A DNA stretch of 64,000 bases, from contig LAPX01000008.1 in assembly GCA_001858525.1 (NCBI GenBank), forward strand, positions 142,138-206,137, in the 5' to 3' direction. Source of the DNA: Vampirovibrio chlorellavorus (GTDB taxonomy: Bacteria; Cyanobacteriota; Vampirovibrionia; Vampirovibrionales; Vampirovibrionaceae). This document shows positions 24,597 to 34,018 of this stretch, piece by piece. Every line of letters begins with the position of its first letter. The stretch's first letter is position 1. The notes under the pieces are model-generated. The model was not told where the DNA came from. It made no database searches and was given only the letters and a program-made list of their open reading frames with translations. A program made the translations under genes and the position numbers.

Positions 24597-26510
24597 CCGA
24601 CGCTTGCGCAGGTGGGTGCGAATGGCATCCGCCGTCGCCTGATTCCGGGTTTCCGTGGCATAAAAGAACGCTGTTTGCCCCCACATATCGGGAATCGTAG
24701 CGTCAATGCGCGGATGCCGAAGCAGCGCTTTTACCATCTCTTCCGAGCCCATCAGAGCGGCCAGTGACAATGGGGTGGCACCCATTACATTGCGGGCGTT
24801 CACGTCAATATAGGGATGAGCCAATAACAGCTTCACGGCCTCTGGATTATCCGTGCCCACAGCTTCGTGCAAGGCAGTGTCTCCCCCAAGATCGGACACA
24901 TTAACGGCCATGGAAGGGTGCGCCAGAAGGGCCTGTAATACCAAAGGATTTTTCTTTTTAGCCGCCAGCATCAAAGGCGTTTGCTGATGATAATTCTCAG
25001 CGTTCACATGAAGCTCAGGAGCCTCTAGCAATGCTTTCAAGCAATCCAGAGCCCCGGTAAACGCGGCATAATGCAGGGCCGTATCCCCATCATCATCACG
25101 CAGATTCACTTTGATTTTAGGGTGGGCCAACAACATGCGCACAAGGCTTTCTTTTCCCCAACCCACCGCGTGCATGAGGGGCGTCACCTGCATCCAGTCA
25201 GCCCGGTTGACATCAATGTCCGGATGCGCCAACAACGGCTGAATCAGCCCCAGATCCGATGAGCGCTGGATGAGCCGTTGAAGGGGTGTCTCTTTGGCAT
25301 AGTTGGCCAGATTCACATCAGTGGACGGATGCGCCAACAGGGCTTTCACCACCCCATGACGTTTATTATCCAGGGCCAGGGCCAGCGCGGTATGCCCACT
25401 GATGTCCTGAATGTTCAAATCCACATCGGGAAGCTGAATCAGCTCTCGCACGAAGGGTTCATGCCCTCTGACAGCAGCCATCATCAGGGGAGTCATGCCC
25501 AATATACTGGGATGATTGACCGAAATAATCGAGTGTTGCAGCAGCGCTTTGGCCGTTTCAATATTCCCGCAGCGAGCCGCCACGTGTAATAGCCCTTCTC
25601 CCAACCAGTTTTGCGCCCCGACATTGGATTCCGGATACCTCAATAGCAGGCTGACCGTTTCCCCGTCCCCATATTCCACCCCCAGACTCAGGGCTTGCCG
25701 CCCCCGGCGATCCCAAGCCCCCACATTCAGATCTGGACGACGGGTGAGCAATGCAATGACGCGGTTCTGGCCGTATTCTGCGGCCACATGCAATGGGGTG
25801 CGCATGGTAACAGGCTCCCTAGGAAGCTGCCCAGCGGGTATTCTGGACAAAAACCGTTGCAACATCCCCACATGGCCCCGTTTGGCACTTTCAAAGAGGG
25901 CTTTTCGGGCTTCTGTTTCATTCAAGGCAACGCCTTGCGCCTCCAACAGATCCAGCCCGGTCAAATTGCCGCTATTGGCGGCCTGGGCAATGGGAGATAC
26001 CCCCGAGTCATCGGGTTTCACCGGATTGGTTCCGGCTTTCAGCATGCAGGCGCTTAAAAAATTGAACAATTGACGATCAGGACGATCAGACTGTTGCGGC
26101 GCCCCGCGTTTCAGGGCCTCGTGCAATGCATTGGAATTATCCCCAATAATTTGCCAGGCCCGAAAGTCTTGGGCGGAAAGCCCCCTTTCCACCCGTTTGC
26201 TCAAGGATGCCGCAGGGTTCAGAGCAGGGGAGGCCTCGGCCATCTCCTCATCCGAATCCACCCTTTCCTCATCGTTCTCCTCAATGGCCGAAAGCGTTCG
26301 AGCCATGCGCTTGGAGGACTGCATCCCAAAGTGGGGCCCCCGAAATTCAAAACGATCCCCTAGAGGCTGAGCCGCTGCTTGAACCACGCCTTCTGTGGCT
26401 CGGGCGGCCACCGGAAACCTGACGCTTGATAACGGTTTTGCCCCAAGTCTGAACGAGTTCTTAAAAACGCCACGGGCGGGGCCATCTGAAATTTGCACCA
26501 TCACAACCAT
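24588..26510 (-). CDS. large ankyrin-repeat protein 1
   Basis: A 640-residue protein. Residues 1-135 are low-complexity and contain FEFRGPHFGMQSSK, a variant of the FG box. Residues about 150-630 hold roughly 13 ankyrin repeats (for example TPLHVAAEYGQNRVIALL, TALHYAAFTGALDCLKALL). Spacer phrases such as HPxIDVN recur, showing recent duplication. GAGGGG precedes ATG 26510. Ankyrin repeats bind proteins, and many bacterial ones are injected into host cells, but no secretion signal is evident. It is one of four repeat proteins of this kind in the window. Confidence 0.9.
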   Translation of the reverse strand: MVVMVQISDGPARGVFKNSFRLGAKPLSSVRFPVAARATEGVVQAAAQPLGDRFEFRGPHFGMQSSKRMARTLSAIEENDEERVDSDEEMAEASPALNPAASLSKRVERGLSAQDFRAWQIIGDNSNALHEALKRGAPQQSDRPDRQLFNFLSACMLKAGTNPVKPDDSGVSPIAQAANSGNLTGLDLLEAQGVALNETEARKALFESAKRGHVGMLQRFLSRIPAGQLPREPVTMRTPLHVAAEYGQNRVIALLTRRPDLNVGAWDRRGRQALSLGVEYGDGETVSLLLRYPESNVGAQNWLGEGLLHVAARCGNIETAKALLQHSIISVNHPSILGMTPLMMAAVRGHEPFVRELIQLPDVDLNIQDISGHTALALALDNKRHGVVKALLAHPSTDVNLANYAKETPLQRLIQRSSDLGLIQPLLAHPDIDVNRADWMQVTPLMHAVGWGKESLVRMLLAHPKIKVNLRDDDGDTALHYAAFTGALDCLKALLEAPELHVNAENYHQQTPLMLAAKKKNPLVLQALLAHPSMAVNVSDLGGDTALHEAVGTDNPEAVKLLLAHPYIDVNARNVMGATPLSLAALMGSEEMVKALLRHPRIDATIPDMWGQTAFFYATETRNQATADAIRTHLRKRRLE

Positions 26511-26771
26511 TCATCCCCTCTAACTGTCCTTACAAGTCCGATTTTCCTGCCAAGCCCAGTGCCGACTTCGGCCTGAACGCTTTCCCAAAAAGATACCCAC
26601 TTGCAAACTGAAATCTGAAATCTTTGAAATCACGGCAATATGAACTGATTTAAAAAAATAAGGCATTTTAATCCAATTTGCAAGTCCGGCTTACATCAAA
26701 ACAGGAAAAGAGAAACCCAAACCAGCGTAAAAGCGAGGGTTGAAAGGCACCGTTACGAAGCAATCAGAAGA

Positions 26772-26801
26772 GTGACAAACGGGGCAGAGCTTGCGCATAA
26801 T
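26772..26801 (+). promoter_or_regulatory. promoter for priA
   Basis: GTGACA, 18-nt spacer, CATAAT. The start point would fall at about 26808, the ATG itself, giving a leaderless or near-leaderless transcript and arguing against the longer ORF start at 26772. Confidence 0.55.
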
Positions 26802-26807
26802 AAAACC

Positions 26808-29384
26808 ATGAATCTACCGCTTTGGGAAACCGTTTTACAACCAACAGCCCAAGACACCATGCCGGGGGTCTTGCCGCGCTATGCGGAAGTGTTGGTCAAC
26901 ATGACCGCCAAAAGCCTGCAAAGTCAGGTGTTCACCTATCAGGTGCCCGAAGAATTTCGGGAGGTGGCTCAGGTAGGCCAGCCGGTGCTGGTTTCCTTTG
27001 GCGCCCAGCAGGATTTAACCGGCTTTATCGTAGGCCTGAGTACTGACTATACGGGGCATTACAAGCTCAAGGAATTGTCGGATATTCTGGATGAGACGCC
27101 CCTGTTTGACGCCGAGTACTATGACTTTATCCAGTGGGTAGCGGACTACTACGCCACGCCGCTGCCTCAGGTGCTGGCCTGCGCATTGCCCGCCAATCTG
27201 GTGCAGCGCCCCAAAAAGCTGGTGTATCAGGGGCCCAATTTTAAAGAACCCCTGGTGGTGGCCCGCATTCCCAATGAGGTGGCCCGCAAGGCCCTACAAC
27301 TGATTGATTTTCTCTATAAAAACGCCGCCACTTACGAGGAGCTTTGCAGCGGCAAGAGCGCCAAGGGTTATTCTCCCAAGTATCTGGCCGGGCACCTCAG
27401 AATGCCCGTAAAAGCCATGAATCAGTTGCTGGCTCGCCTGCGCAAGCTGGACATTGTGGTGGTGGAAACCGAACTCAGCGCCAAGACTCGGGCCAAAACC
27501 GTCAAACGGGTTACCCTGAACGAAGAAAAACTGGAAAACGCCGCCCTGTCCACCCGTCAGCAAGAAATTGTGACCCAACTGAAAGATCGCCCGGAAGGCT
27601 TGCCCCTGAAGGAATTGCTGGACGTGCTGGGCACCACGCCTCCCACGGTCAAAAAGCTGGAAGCGGCTGGTGTCATCACCATCACCGACGTGGCCGAACA
27701 CCGGGACCCACTGGCCCTGTTTCAAAAGCTGGCCGCCCGCACCCACTTTACCCTGTCACAGTATCAGCAAAAGGCCATGGATACGGTGGTCAACGGCGAC
27801 AGCGAGCAGCCCTACCTGCTGTATGGCATTACCGGTTCCGGCAAAACGGAAGTGTATATGAGCATGACCCGTCACGCCCTGGAGCGGGGCAAGGCCGTGC
27901 TGATGATGGTGCCGGAAATAGCCCTGACCTCCCAGATTGCCCGGCGGTTTATCAACCACTTTGGCTCGGAAAACATTGCCCTGTGGCACAGTAACCTGTC
28001 CGACGGGGAAAAGGCCGATACCTGGCAAAAACTGCGCAACGGAGAGCTGAAGATCCTGATTGGGGCTCGCTCGGCCATTTGGGCCCCCATGAAAGATCTG
28101 GAACTGATTCTGATTGACGAGGAGCATGAAGGCAGCTTCAAGCAGGATTCCCCGGCCCCCCGCTACAACGCCAAAACCCTGGCCCTGGAACTGGCCCGCC
28201 GCACCGGGGCCAAAGTGGTTCTGGGCAGCGCCACCCCGGAGATCAGCACCTTTTATCAAGCCCAGCGGGACCAGAGAATTCTGCATTTACCGGAACGCTT
28301 TGGTAACAGCCAGTTGGCCGACGTGCGGGTGGTGGACATGAAGCAGGAGCGAGGTCAGGGCCATCAAGGGCAGTTGTCCCGCTCACTCATTGAGGAATTA
28401 AAAATCAATCTGGAAGCGGGGGAACAGTCCATTATCCTGCTGAACCGGCGAGGCTTTTACACCACCATTCAATGCACCGTCTGCGATCACGTGTTTCAGT
28501 GCCCCAACTGCGATGTGGCAGTGACGTTTCACCGCACCCGCAATCAGGTGTGCTGTCACTACTGCGGCTATGAAAGCGAGCGCCCCGCGTATTGCCCGGT
28601 GTGCGCCAGCATGGAGCTAAGCCATAGCGGGGTGGGCACCCAACGCATTGAGGATGAGGTCATCAAGAAATTCCCGGAAGCCAGGGTGCTGCGGCTGGAT
28701 AGCGATGTGTTACAGCGCAAGAACGCCTATGTGGAAATTTTTGAGACTTTTGCCGCCGGGGAAGCCGATATTTTGATTGGCACCCAGATTGTGGCCAAAG
28801 GGCTGGATGTGGCCAACGTAACGCTGGTGGGCGTAGTCAGCGCGGATTCCGCTTTTTGCCTGCCGGATTACAAATCCGCGGAGCGGGGCTTTCAGTTGCT
28901 TACCCAGGTGGCGGGCCGGGCCGGGCGAGGCCAAAAGCCGGGTCGGGTCATCATTCAGTCGGTGCAAACCCAGCATATGGTACTGACCCACTCTAAAAAT
29001 CAGGACTATCCCAACTTTTACACCGAAGAAATCGTGCAGCGAGAGCTATGTGGCTTTCCACCCTACTCCCAGATCTTTCGCTTTATTGTGAGTTGCGAGA
29101 ACGAGAAAAAGGCCCAGCAATTCATTCAGGCGGCCACCTTGCACTTGCGGGAGCAAATTCAGGCCGCCGATGGCGAATTGGGCAAGCACATGACCCTGAT
29201 GGGGCCGGCCCCGTGCGTGCTACCCCGTATCCAGAACAAATTCCGGCTGCACTTGCTGGTTAAAAACTTCGCCGGGGAGGCCGGTCATCAGCTGATCACC
29301 CAGTTTTACCGCAAGGCTATGGAAAACCGGCTGCCGGAAGACCTGAATTTCATTCTGGACATTGACGCCCAGAGCTTGTTGTAG
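26808..29384 (+). CDS. priA: primosomal replication restart helicase PriA
   Basis: A superfamily 2 3'-5' helicase that reloads the replisome at stalled forks. An N-terminal fork-binding domain (YAEVLVNM, FTYQVPEEF) precedes the helicase core with Walker A LLYGITGSGKTEVYM, a DEEH box in LILIDEEHEGSF, and the Cys-rich zinc region (CTVCDHVFQCPNCDVAV, CCHYCGYE, CPVCAS). QVAGRAGRG is motif VI. At 858 residues it is longer than E. coli PriA (732), mostly through an insert between residues about 140 and 320. No ribosome site stands before ATG 26808; the promoter placement suggests leaderless translation. Confidence 0.95.
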   Translation: MNLPLWETVLQPTAQDTMPGVLPRYAEVLVNMTAKSLQSQVFTYQVPEEFREVAQVGQPVLVSFGAQQDLTGFIVGLSTDYTGHYKLKELSDILDETPLFDAEYYDFIQWVADYYATPLPQVLACALPANLVQRPKKLVYQGPNFKEPLVVARIPNEVARKALQLIDFLYKNAATYEELCSGKSAKGYSPKYLAGHLRMPVKAMNQLLARLRKLDIVVVETELSAKTRAKTVKRVTLNEEKLENAALSTRQQEIVTQLKDRPEGLPLKELLDVLGTTPPTVKKLEAAGVITITDVAEHRDPLALFQKLAARTHFTLSQYQQKAMDTVVNGDSEQPYLLYGITGSGKTEVYMSMTRHALERGKAVLMMVPEIALTSQIARRFINHFGSENIALWHSNLSDGEKADTWQKLRNGELKILIGARSAIWAPMKDLELILIDEEHEGSFKQDSPAPRYNAKTLALELARRTGAKVVLGSATPEISTFYQAQRDQRILHLPERFGNSQLADVRVVDMKQERGQGHQGQLSRSLIEELKINLEAGEQSIILLNRRGFYTTIQCTVCDHVFQCPNCDVAVTFHRTRNQVCCHYCGYESERPAYCPVCASMELSHSGVGTQRIEDEVIKKFPEARVLRLDSDVLQRKNAYVEIFETFAAGEADILIGTQIVAKGLDVANVTLVGVVSADSAFCLPDYKSAERGFQLLTQVAGRAGRGQKPGRVIIQSVQTQHMVLTHSKNQDYPNFYTEEIVQRELCGFPPYSQIFRFIVSCENEKKAQQFIQAATLHLREQIQAADGELGKHMTLMGPAPCVLPRIQNKFRLHLLVKNFAGEAGHQLITQFYRKAMENRLPEDLNFILDIDAQSLL

Positions 29385-29449
29385 TGATATCGAGCATAGC
29401 AATTCCCCTTACAAAATTCCCCCCCAAAAAAAACAAGGAGAAGCCGCCC

Positions 29450-29740
29450 ATGGCCGTGATTGATGATTTAAAAGCCAAGCTAATGCGTGAGCTAGAGGCC
29501 GTCCACGTTGACATTGAGGACGAGAGCTGGAAGCACGCTGGTCACGCGGGGGCCACCCCCGGCGTGGAAGCCACTCACTTGAACATGGTGGTGGTGTCCC
29601 CCCAATTTGAAGGGCTGGGCATTATGGATCAGCACCGGTTGGTGCATGCCGTACTGCAAGAGGCCCGTGAGCGTCATTTGCACGCCCTGCAACTAAAGAC
29701 TATACCAGCCAGCCAATGGACCGCCCATCATTCGGCGTAA
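29450..29740 (+). CDS. BolA-family protein
   Basis: A 96-residue BolA/IbaG-type protein. The family core is HAGHAGATPGVEATHLNMVVVSPQFEG followed by MDQHRLVHAVLQE and LHALQLKT. Members bind monothiol glutaredoxins and Fe-S clusters or DNA. ATG 29450 has AAGGAG 9 nt upstream; the ORF-track start at 29384 runs into priA. It follows priA by 65 bp and may be co-transcribed. No glutaredoxin gene is seen nearby. Confidence 0.9.
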   Translation: MAVIDDLKAKLMRELEAVHVDIEDESWKHAGHAGATPGVEATHLNMVVVSPQFEGLGIMDQHRLVHAVLQEARERHLHALQLKTIPASQWTAHHSA

Positions 29741-29960
29741 CCCACGTTCAAAAAAGCCTCCAAATTAGTGCCCCTCCCGGATTCATCCGAAGAGGGGCTG
29801 TGAAGTCCACGTTGGTGGCCATTCACAGGGATTAGTATAAACCCTGGGCTCGGGTCATTCCATTGCCTGACGGGCTCGATTTTGGGTGAACCCTTGAGCC
29901 AGTGGACCCACTCCAAAAGCAGGGCTCATCCACCAATCCCTGAGCCAATTTACTAGATTG

Positions 29961-30815
29961 TTATGAACCCAAAGCGTCTCTCAGCCGTTGCAAAAACCGG
30001 CTTAACGGATGAGAAGGCCCCAATTGCGACTCCCAATCCCGACGAATGACCGGGTAAACCTCGGCAGGATCCCGACTTCCAAAAAACACCACGGGCCGAT
30101 CCGGATGCTCCGGAGGCCGCTGAAAGCCGAATACCACCAGCGGATCCACGGCATTTTCCCGATCATTAGGCATTAAGGTGGGCGCCAGAAACGACAGCAA
30201 CCCCAAGGGCAGGGTATGCGTGCTCACCAGCCCATCCTCAAACCGCTGAAACGGCATCACTTCACAGCGATCCCCTTGCGGGCTGATGGCTTCAAAGTCG
30301 TACACGGACTTAATCTGATAGCTGTGCAGGGCCGGATTGGCCAAAGCACCTTCCAGCAGGCCCCACCGCTGAAAAGAGGGATCAATCAGACAAGCTGTGG
30401 GGGGTACGGTGGTGTTTCCGGCCTGAAAGTGCTGAATCACCGCATTCAGGTATCCCCAGGGCGTGGCTAGAATAAAAGTGTGATTGGTATGCGCCGCCTG
30501 ATAAAAGGGAGCACAATGGCCATCGGCGGCCATCAGTAGATAGCTTTGTCCAAACTGACGTTGCAAGGCCGTCCCCAATTGATAGGTCAACTCGTAGCAC
30601 ACGCCGGTGTAGGCTCGTTCGGGATGGGTAGGCTGGTAGTAGTTTTCCAGCCGCACTTCCTGGTCATTACAGTGCAGGTAAAAATCGCTATCAGGAGACA
30701 GCAGGCTCTCCAGATCCTTGGCGTACTGGCATTGGGGCAGCGCCTGGGCCAAAAAAGACTGAAACTCCGGCACAAACAGGCCCGCAGGATCATGGAAAAA
30801 GGCACTGGGAGACAC
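29961..30815 (-). CDS. hypothetical protein with a Cys-His-Asp papain-fold-like pattern
   Basis: A 284-residue protein of no firm family. The order TGVCYELTYQLG, HTNHTFILATPWGYLNAV and ACLIDPSFQRWG places Cys, His and Asp as in transglutaminase or arylamine N-acetyltransferase folds, where these residues form the catalytic triad. That reading is from motif order only. GTG 30815 is preferred over GTG 30827 because AAGGAG would abut the latter. No signal peptide. The adjacent genes are unrelated, so context does not help. Confidence 0.55.
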   Translation of the reverse strand: MSPSAFFHDPAGLFVPEFQSFLAQALPQCQYAKDLESLLSPDSDFYLHCNDQEVRLENYYQPTHPERAYTGVCYELTYQLGTALQRQFGQSYLLMAADGHCAPFYQAAHTNHTFILATPWGYLNAVIQHFQAGNTTVPPTACLIDPSFQRWGLLEGALANPALHSYQIKSVYDFEAISPQGDRCEVMPFQRFEDGLVSTHTLPLGLLSFLAPTLMPNDRENAVDPLVVFGFQRPPEHPDRPVVFFGSRDPAEVYPVIRRDWESQLGPSHPLSRFLQRLRDALGS

Positions 30816-30983
30816 GACCGAACTCACTCCTTGGTTAACAGGTATGGTTTAACAGGCTGGACTTGCTTAAACACTTCTATTGTTATTATTCCACGCTTTG
30901 GCGGATTGGAATCCTTTGGTTACAATGGAGGTCTGTTGCTGGAACAGGTCACCGATAGAGAGGTTTAGGAAAGCGCTTTGCCC

Positions 30984-32879
30984 ATGCCCATCATCACTCG
31001 CCGAACAGGCCCCGTGGCCGCCACCCTTTGCCTGATCAGCCTGTTAGGCATTACCGGGCTATCCCTCCCCTGGGGAGCAGCCAATCAGGCCGTGGCCCAG
31101 TCCGAAGCGCCCAGTTTTCTCAACCCGGCCCGGCCACAAGCCCAAGCCAGCTACCGCTTTCCCTATACCGCTGTGGATCCAACGGCCCTCAGCCAGCCAG
31201 CGAATAAAGGCATTCCCGGCTTTCGGGGCGAAAATCAGCTCATGATTTACACCCCGGCCTCTGGCCCACAGACCGGCACCAATCAGGCCGGATTGGAAGC
31301 GGTGGTGGAAAATGGGGTCATTGTTCGGCTCAACGCCGGGAACAGCCCTATTCCGGCCAACGGTTTTGTCATCAGCGCGCACGGTTCAGCCGCTCAATGG
31401 CTGGTCCGCTTTGGCAAGGTGGGCTCTCTGGCCAGCTGGAATGCCGAAAACCCGACCCTAACCCTGCAATTTACCCCTGCCACCTACTTATACGAAGTGG
31501 ATGCGGCCTTGGCAGATGCCACCGCCAAACCGGGGGCGTCCGCCACCTACCCCGAGCATCTGGCCCAGGCCCAACAGTGCCGGGCGGAATTGCTGGCCCT
31601 GCAAAACAGCCCAGTCACGGAAGCCCTGGCCAATACGGCCCAGCGCTGCGTGCATGCGGCCAACGTAGCTTTTTACAACACCATTCCCGCGGAACCCAGC
31701 ACTTTCCGGGGCACCTGGATTCGCCCGGAAGGCAACGATCCCCAGCAAGTCCAGCAGGCCATGGCTGCCCTGAAGCGGGCCAACATCCAGCAGGTGTTTG
31801 TGGAAACCTACTATCAGGGCAAAACCATTTATCCCAGCAAGGTAATGGCCGCTTACGGACTGACCGAGCAACATCCCCGCTACCGCGGCGGCGATCCGCT
31901 GAAGTTGTGGGTAGACGAAGCCCACAAACAGGGGCTGAAAGTACATGTATGGACCCAGGTCTTTTTCGCGGGCAATCAAAAGGAAAACAGCGAGCAGTAC
32001 GGCCCCATCCTGAGCCGTTATCCCCAGTGGCGCAACATCCAGCGACCCCACTGGCAGACGCCCACCCCGGTCATTTCCAATATCGAGCCCGGGCATTACT
32101 TTCTGGACCCAGCCAACCCGGAAGTGCGCCAGTTTTTGAACAAACTGCTGATGGAAATGGTCAGCGAATATGACGTGGACGGGCTGAACCTGGATTATAT
32201 CCGCTATCCGGCCAGCGCGGCGGTCAGCAAGCCCAACTATCTGGGCACCACCTGGGGCTACACGGCAGTGGCCCGGCAACGTTTTATGAGCCTGATTGCG
32301 GCAGAGCGCACCACGGCCGAGGCTCAACGGGTAGACGCCCTGAAACAGACGGGCAAGCCCGTTCCCAAAAGCACGGTTAATCCAACCCTGCAGTCTGCGG
32401 ACCCCATTGGCTTAACCCCGAGCAGTCCCCTATGGAACCGGTGGGTCAGCTGGCGCAAGGAGCAGGTGTCCAGCTTTGTGAAAACCATCTCTCAGCAGGC
32501 CCGTGCCCTGAAACCCAATGTACTGGTGTCGGCAGTGGTCTTTCCCAGTCATGACCCCACTTACGCCCTGAAATTGCAGGATTATCCTCGCTGGGCCAAG
32601 GAGGGGGATATTCAGGCCCTCACCCCCATTGGACTGTCCACCGATCTGGGCCGCATGCGCTTGCAGTGCAATCAACTCAAAGAGCAAGTACAGGGAAAAA
32701 TCCCGGTGTATGTGGGCATCTTTTCGCTGTACAACCGCACTGGCCCCATTAGCCTGGTGGAGGAAATCGACACGGTTCGCCAAGCTGGGCTGGGCGGAGT
32801 GGTGCTGTTTGACGGAGCCCGTCTCAGCGCCCCTTACGAGGAAGCCTTGCTGGAGGGTCCATTCCGGATTACGCCCTAG
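30984..32879 (+). CDS. secreted GHL10-type (DUF187) glycoside hydrolase
   Basis: A 631-residue exported protein. It starts MPIITRR and has a signal peptide (LCLISLLGITGLSLPWGAANQAVAQ). Residues about 60-180 form an N-terminal beta domain (VVENGVIVRLNAGNSPIPANGFVISAHG), and residues about 245-620 are a TIM barrel of the GHL10 type (RGTWIRPEG, YDVDGLNLDYIRYP, ALKPNVLVSAVVFPS). The Asp-rich DGLNLDYIRYP motif is the expected catalytic strand. The family cleaves glycans, with peptidoglycan-like substrates suggested for some members; the substrate here is unknown. ATG 30984 has TTTAGGAAAG upstream. Confidence 0.9.
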   Translation: MPIITRRTGPVAATLCLISLLGITGLSLPWGAANQAVAQSEAPSFLNPARPQAQASYRFPYTAVDPTALSQPANKGIPGFRGENQLMIYTPASGPQTGTNQAGLEAVVENGVIVRLNAGNSPIPANGFVISAHGSAAQWLVRFGKVGSLASWNAENPTLTLQFTPATYLYEVDAALADATAKPGASATYPEHLAQAQQCRAELLALQNSPVTEALANTAQRCVHAANVAFYNTIPAEPSTFRGTWIRPEGNDPQQVQQAMAALKRANIQQVFVETYYQGKTIYPSKVMAAYGLTEQHPRYRGGDPLKLWVDEAHKQGLKVHVWTQVFFAGNQKENSEQYGPILSRYPQWRNIQRPHWQTPTPVISNIEPGHYFLDPANPEVRQFLNKLLMEMVSEYDVDGLNLDYIRYPASAAVSKPNYLGTTWGYTAVARQRFMSLIAAERTTAEAQRVDALKQTGKPVPKSTVNPTLQSADPIGLTPSSPLWNRWVSWRKEQVSSFVKTISQQARALKPNVLVSAVVFPSHDPTYALKLQDYPRWAKEGDIQALTPIGLSTDLGRMRLQCNQLKEQVQGKIPVYVGIFSLYNRTGPISLVEEIDTVRQAGLGGVVLFDGARLSAPYEEALLEGPFRITP

Positions 32880-32901
32880 CGCGCACCCCAGTTGGAAACG
32901 C

Positions 32902-33261
32902 TCAAGGAACGGTAATCTCAAACGCCCCATGGGATTGCCGGGTGAATGCGTCCGTCTGAATGACGGCCTCCAGATTAAGTGGCCCGTACAGATGCGGGTA
33001 CAGCTCCCCGTTGGTGGAGGCCTCCCAGCGCAGTTCGGGTTGCAGGGCGTCCACGGCAATGCTCAGCAGCAGTAATTCGGCCTGTTCGGGGAAATAAGCG
33101 TTGGCCACCCGGTTCAGCTGATGCGCCGGTGAGGCATGAATAAAGCCCTCTGAAATCAGGCTTTCGGTAGTGAATTGCCCCTGTCGGCTGGCCTGCTGGT
33201 AGGCTTCCGAGGTGCACAGGATGTAGATAATGTCTGGATGGGATATTTCTGGCTTGGACAT
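32902..33261 (-). CDS. DUF952-family protein
   Basis: A 119-residue protein of DUF952: IIYILCTSEAYQQA, then SEGFIHASPAHQLNRVANAYF and the terminal PHLYGPLNLEAVIQ. The fold resembles an ADP-ribosyltransferase-like barrel; function is not established. The start at ATG 33261 has a GAGAG site. Monocistronic between convergent and divergent neighbours. Confidence 0.88.
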   Translation of the reverse strand: MSKPEISHPDIIYILCTSEAYQQASRQGQFTTESLISEGFIHASPAHQLNRVANAYFPEQAELLLLSIAVDALQPELRWEASTNGELYPHLYGPLNLEAVIQTDAFTRQSHGAFEITVP

Positions 33262-33497
33262 GAATGAAAACTCTCTGTAAAAAATTGGACAGTCTTACCG
33301 ATTGTGGCTGGAACACGGGCCAGGCGCAAATGTTGAGAGTCCGTAACGTGTGACATGCACCCCACTCTGCTTGTGCCGTCTTCCTTTTGGACCTTATGAG
33401 TCGCTATGGCCTTTGTCAGTGCCCTATTGTTACTTGACCCCAATCACGGCATCCCCTATGGTGAAGAGACCATCGGGTTTGTCATGGCCCATGGATC

Positions 33498-33534
33498 GCA
33501 ATTAAACAAGATATTTGCAATTAAACAGGTATTT
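33498..33534 (+). repeat. tandem 18-19-bp direct repeat upstream of rplY
   Basis: GCAATTAAACAAGATATTT is followed at once by GCAATTAAACAGGTATTT, 20 bp before the rplY start. It may be a regulator site or a recent slip duplication. Confidence 0.5.
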
Positions 33535-33553
33535 AAAGAGAGGGAGAGCGCCC

Positions 33554-33829
33554 ATGACCCAGCAAAACGATTTAAAGGTAACCGAGCGAGACACCACCCT
33601 GAATCCCCGTCAATTACGGGCTGCCGGATACATCCCGGTCACCCTGTACGGAAAAAACCAGCAATCCGTGCAAATTCAAGCCAAAACCCACGAATTAACC
33701 CAATTGATTATGCATGGCAGCCAGAACTTCGCGCTGTCCGGCTTTGTCAGCGGCAAGGCCAAACTGCGGCAACTGCAAGTGGATCCTGTCTCCCAGCAGC
33801 CCATCAGCGCCCAGTTACTGTCCGTATAG
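33554..33829 (+). CDS. rplY: 50S ribosomal protein bL25, short form
   Basis: A 91-residue 5S-rRNA-binding protein. The core is LNPRQLRAAGYIPVTLYGKNQQSVQIQ, then HELTQLI and LRQLQVDPVSQQPISAQLLSV, the typical bL25 order. It lacks the C-terminal CTC/TL5 domain, as in E. coli. ATG 33554 is preceded by AGGGAGAG; the ORF track starts 13 codons earlier, inside the tandem repeat. A rho-independent terminator follows. Confidence 0.92.
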   Translation: MTQQNDLKVTERDTTLNPRQLRAAGYIPVTLYGKNQQSVQIQAKTHELTQLIMHGSQNFALSGFVSGKAKLRQLQVDPVSQQPISAQLLSV

Positions 33830-33856
33830 CGGCTGATTTTCAGTCAATTCAACGCC

Positions 33857-33890
33857 AAGCCCCACTCATCAATCATTTGGGTGGGCTTTT
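33857..33890 (+). terminator. intrinsic terminator after rplY
   Basis: AAGCCC pairs with GGGCTT, extended by CAC/GTG with a bulge, followed by TTTT. Confidence 0.7.
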
Positions 33891-34018
33891 GGCTTGAAAA
33901 AAATCCCCTAGACAGGGTAAAACCCAGAAACCAGAGGCTTCCGGGTTAGGGCAGGCAATTATCACCTTATCAGTCGCAGTTAGTTATCAGTCACATTACA
34001 TTGTAGGAGAGAGAAACT

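Noticed and set aside
26772-26807. Longer PriA start in the ORF track
   Set aside because: The stretch is better explained as the priA promoter and has no usable ribosome site.
33406-33897. 163-residue ORF over rplY
   Set aside because: It overlaps bL25 in another frame; the bL25 frame has clear family motifs and a ribosome site.
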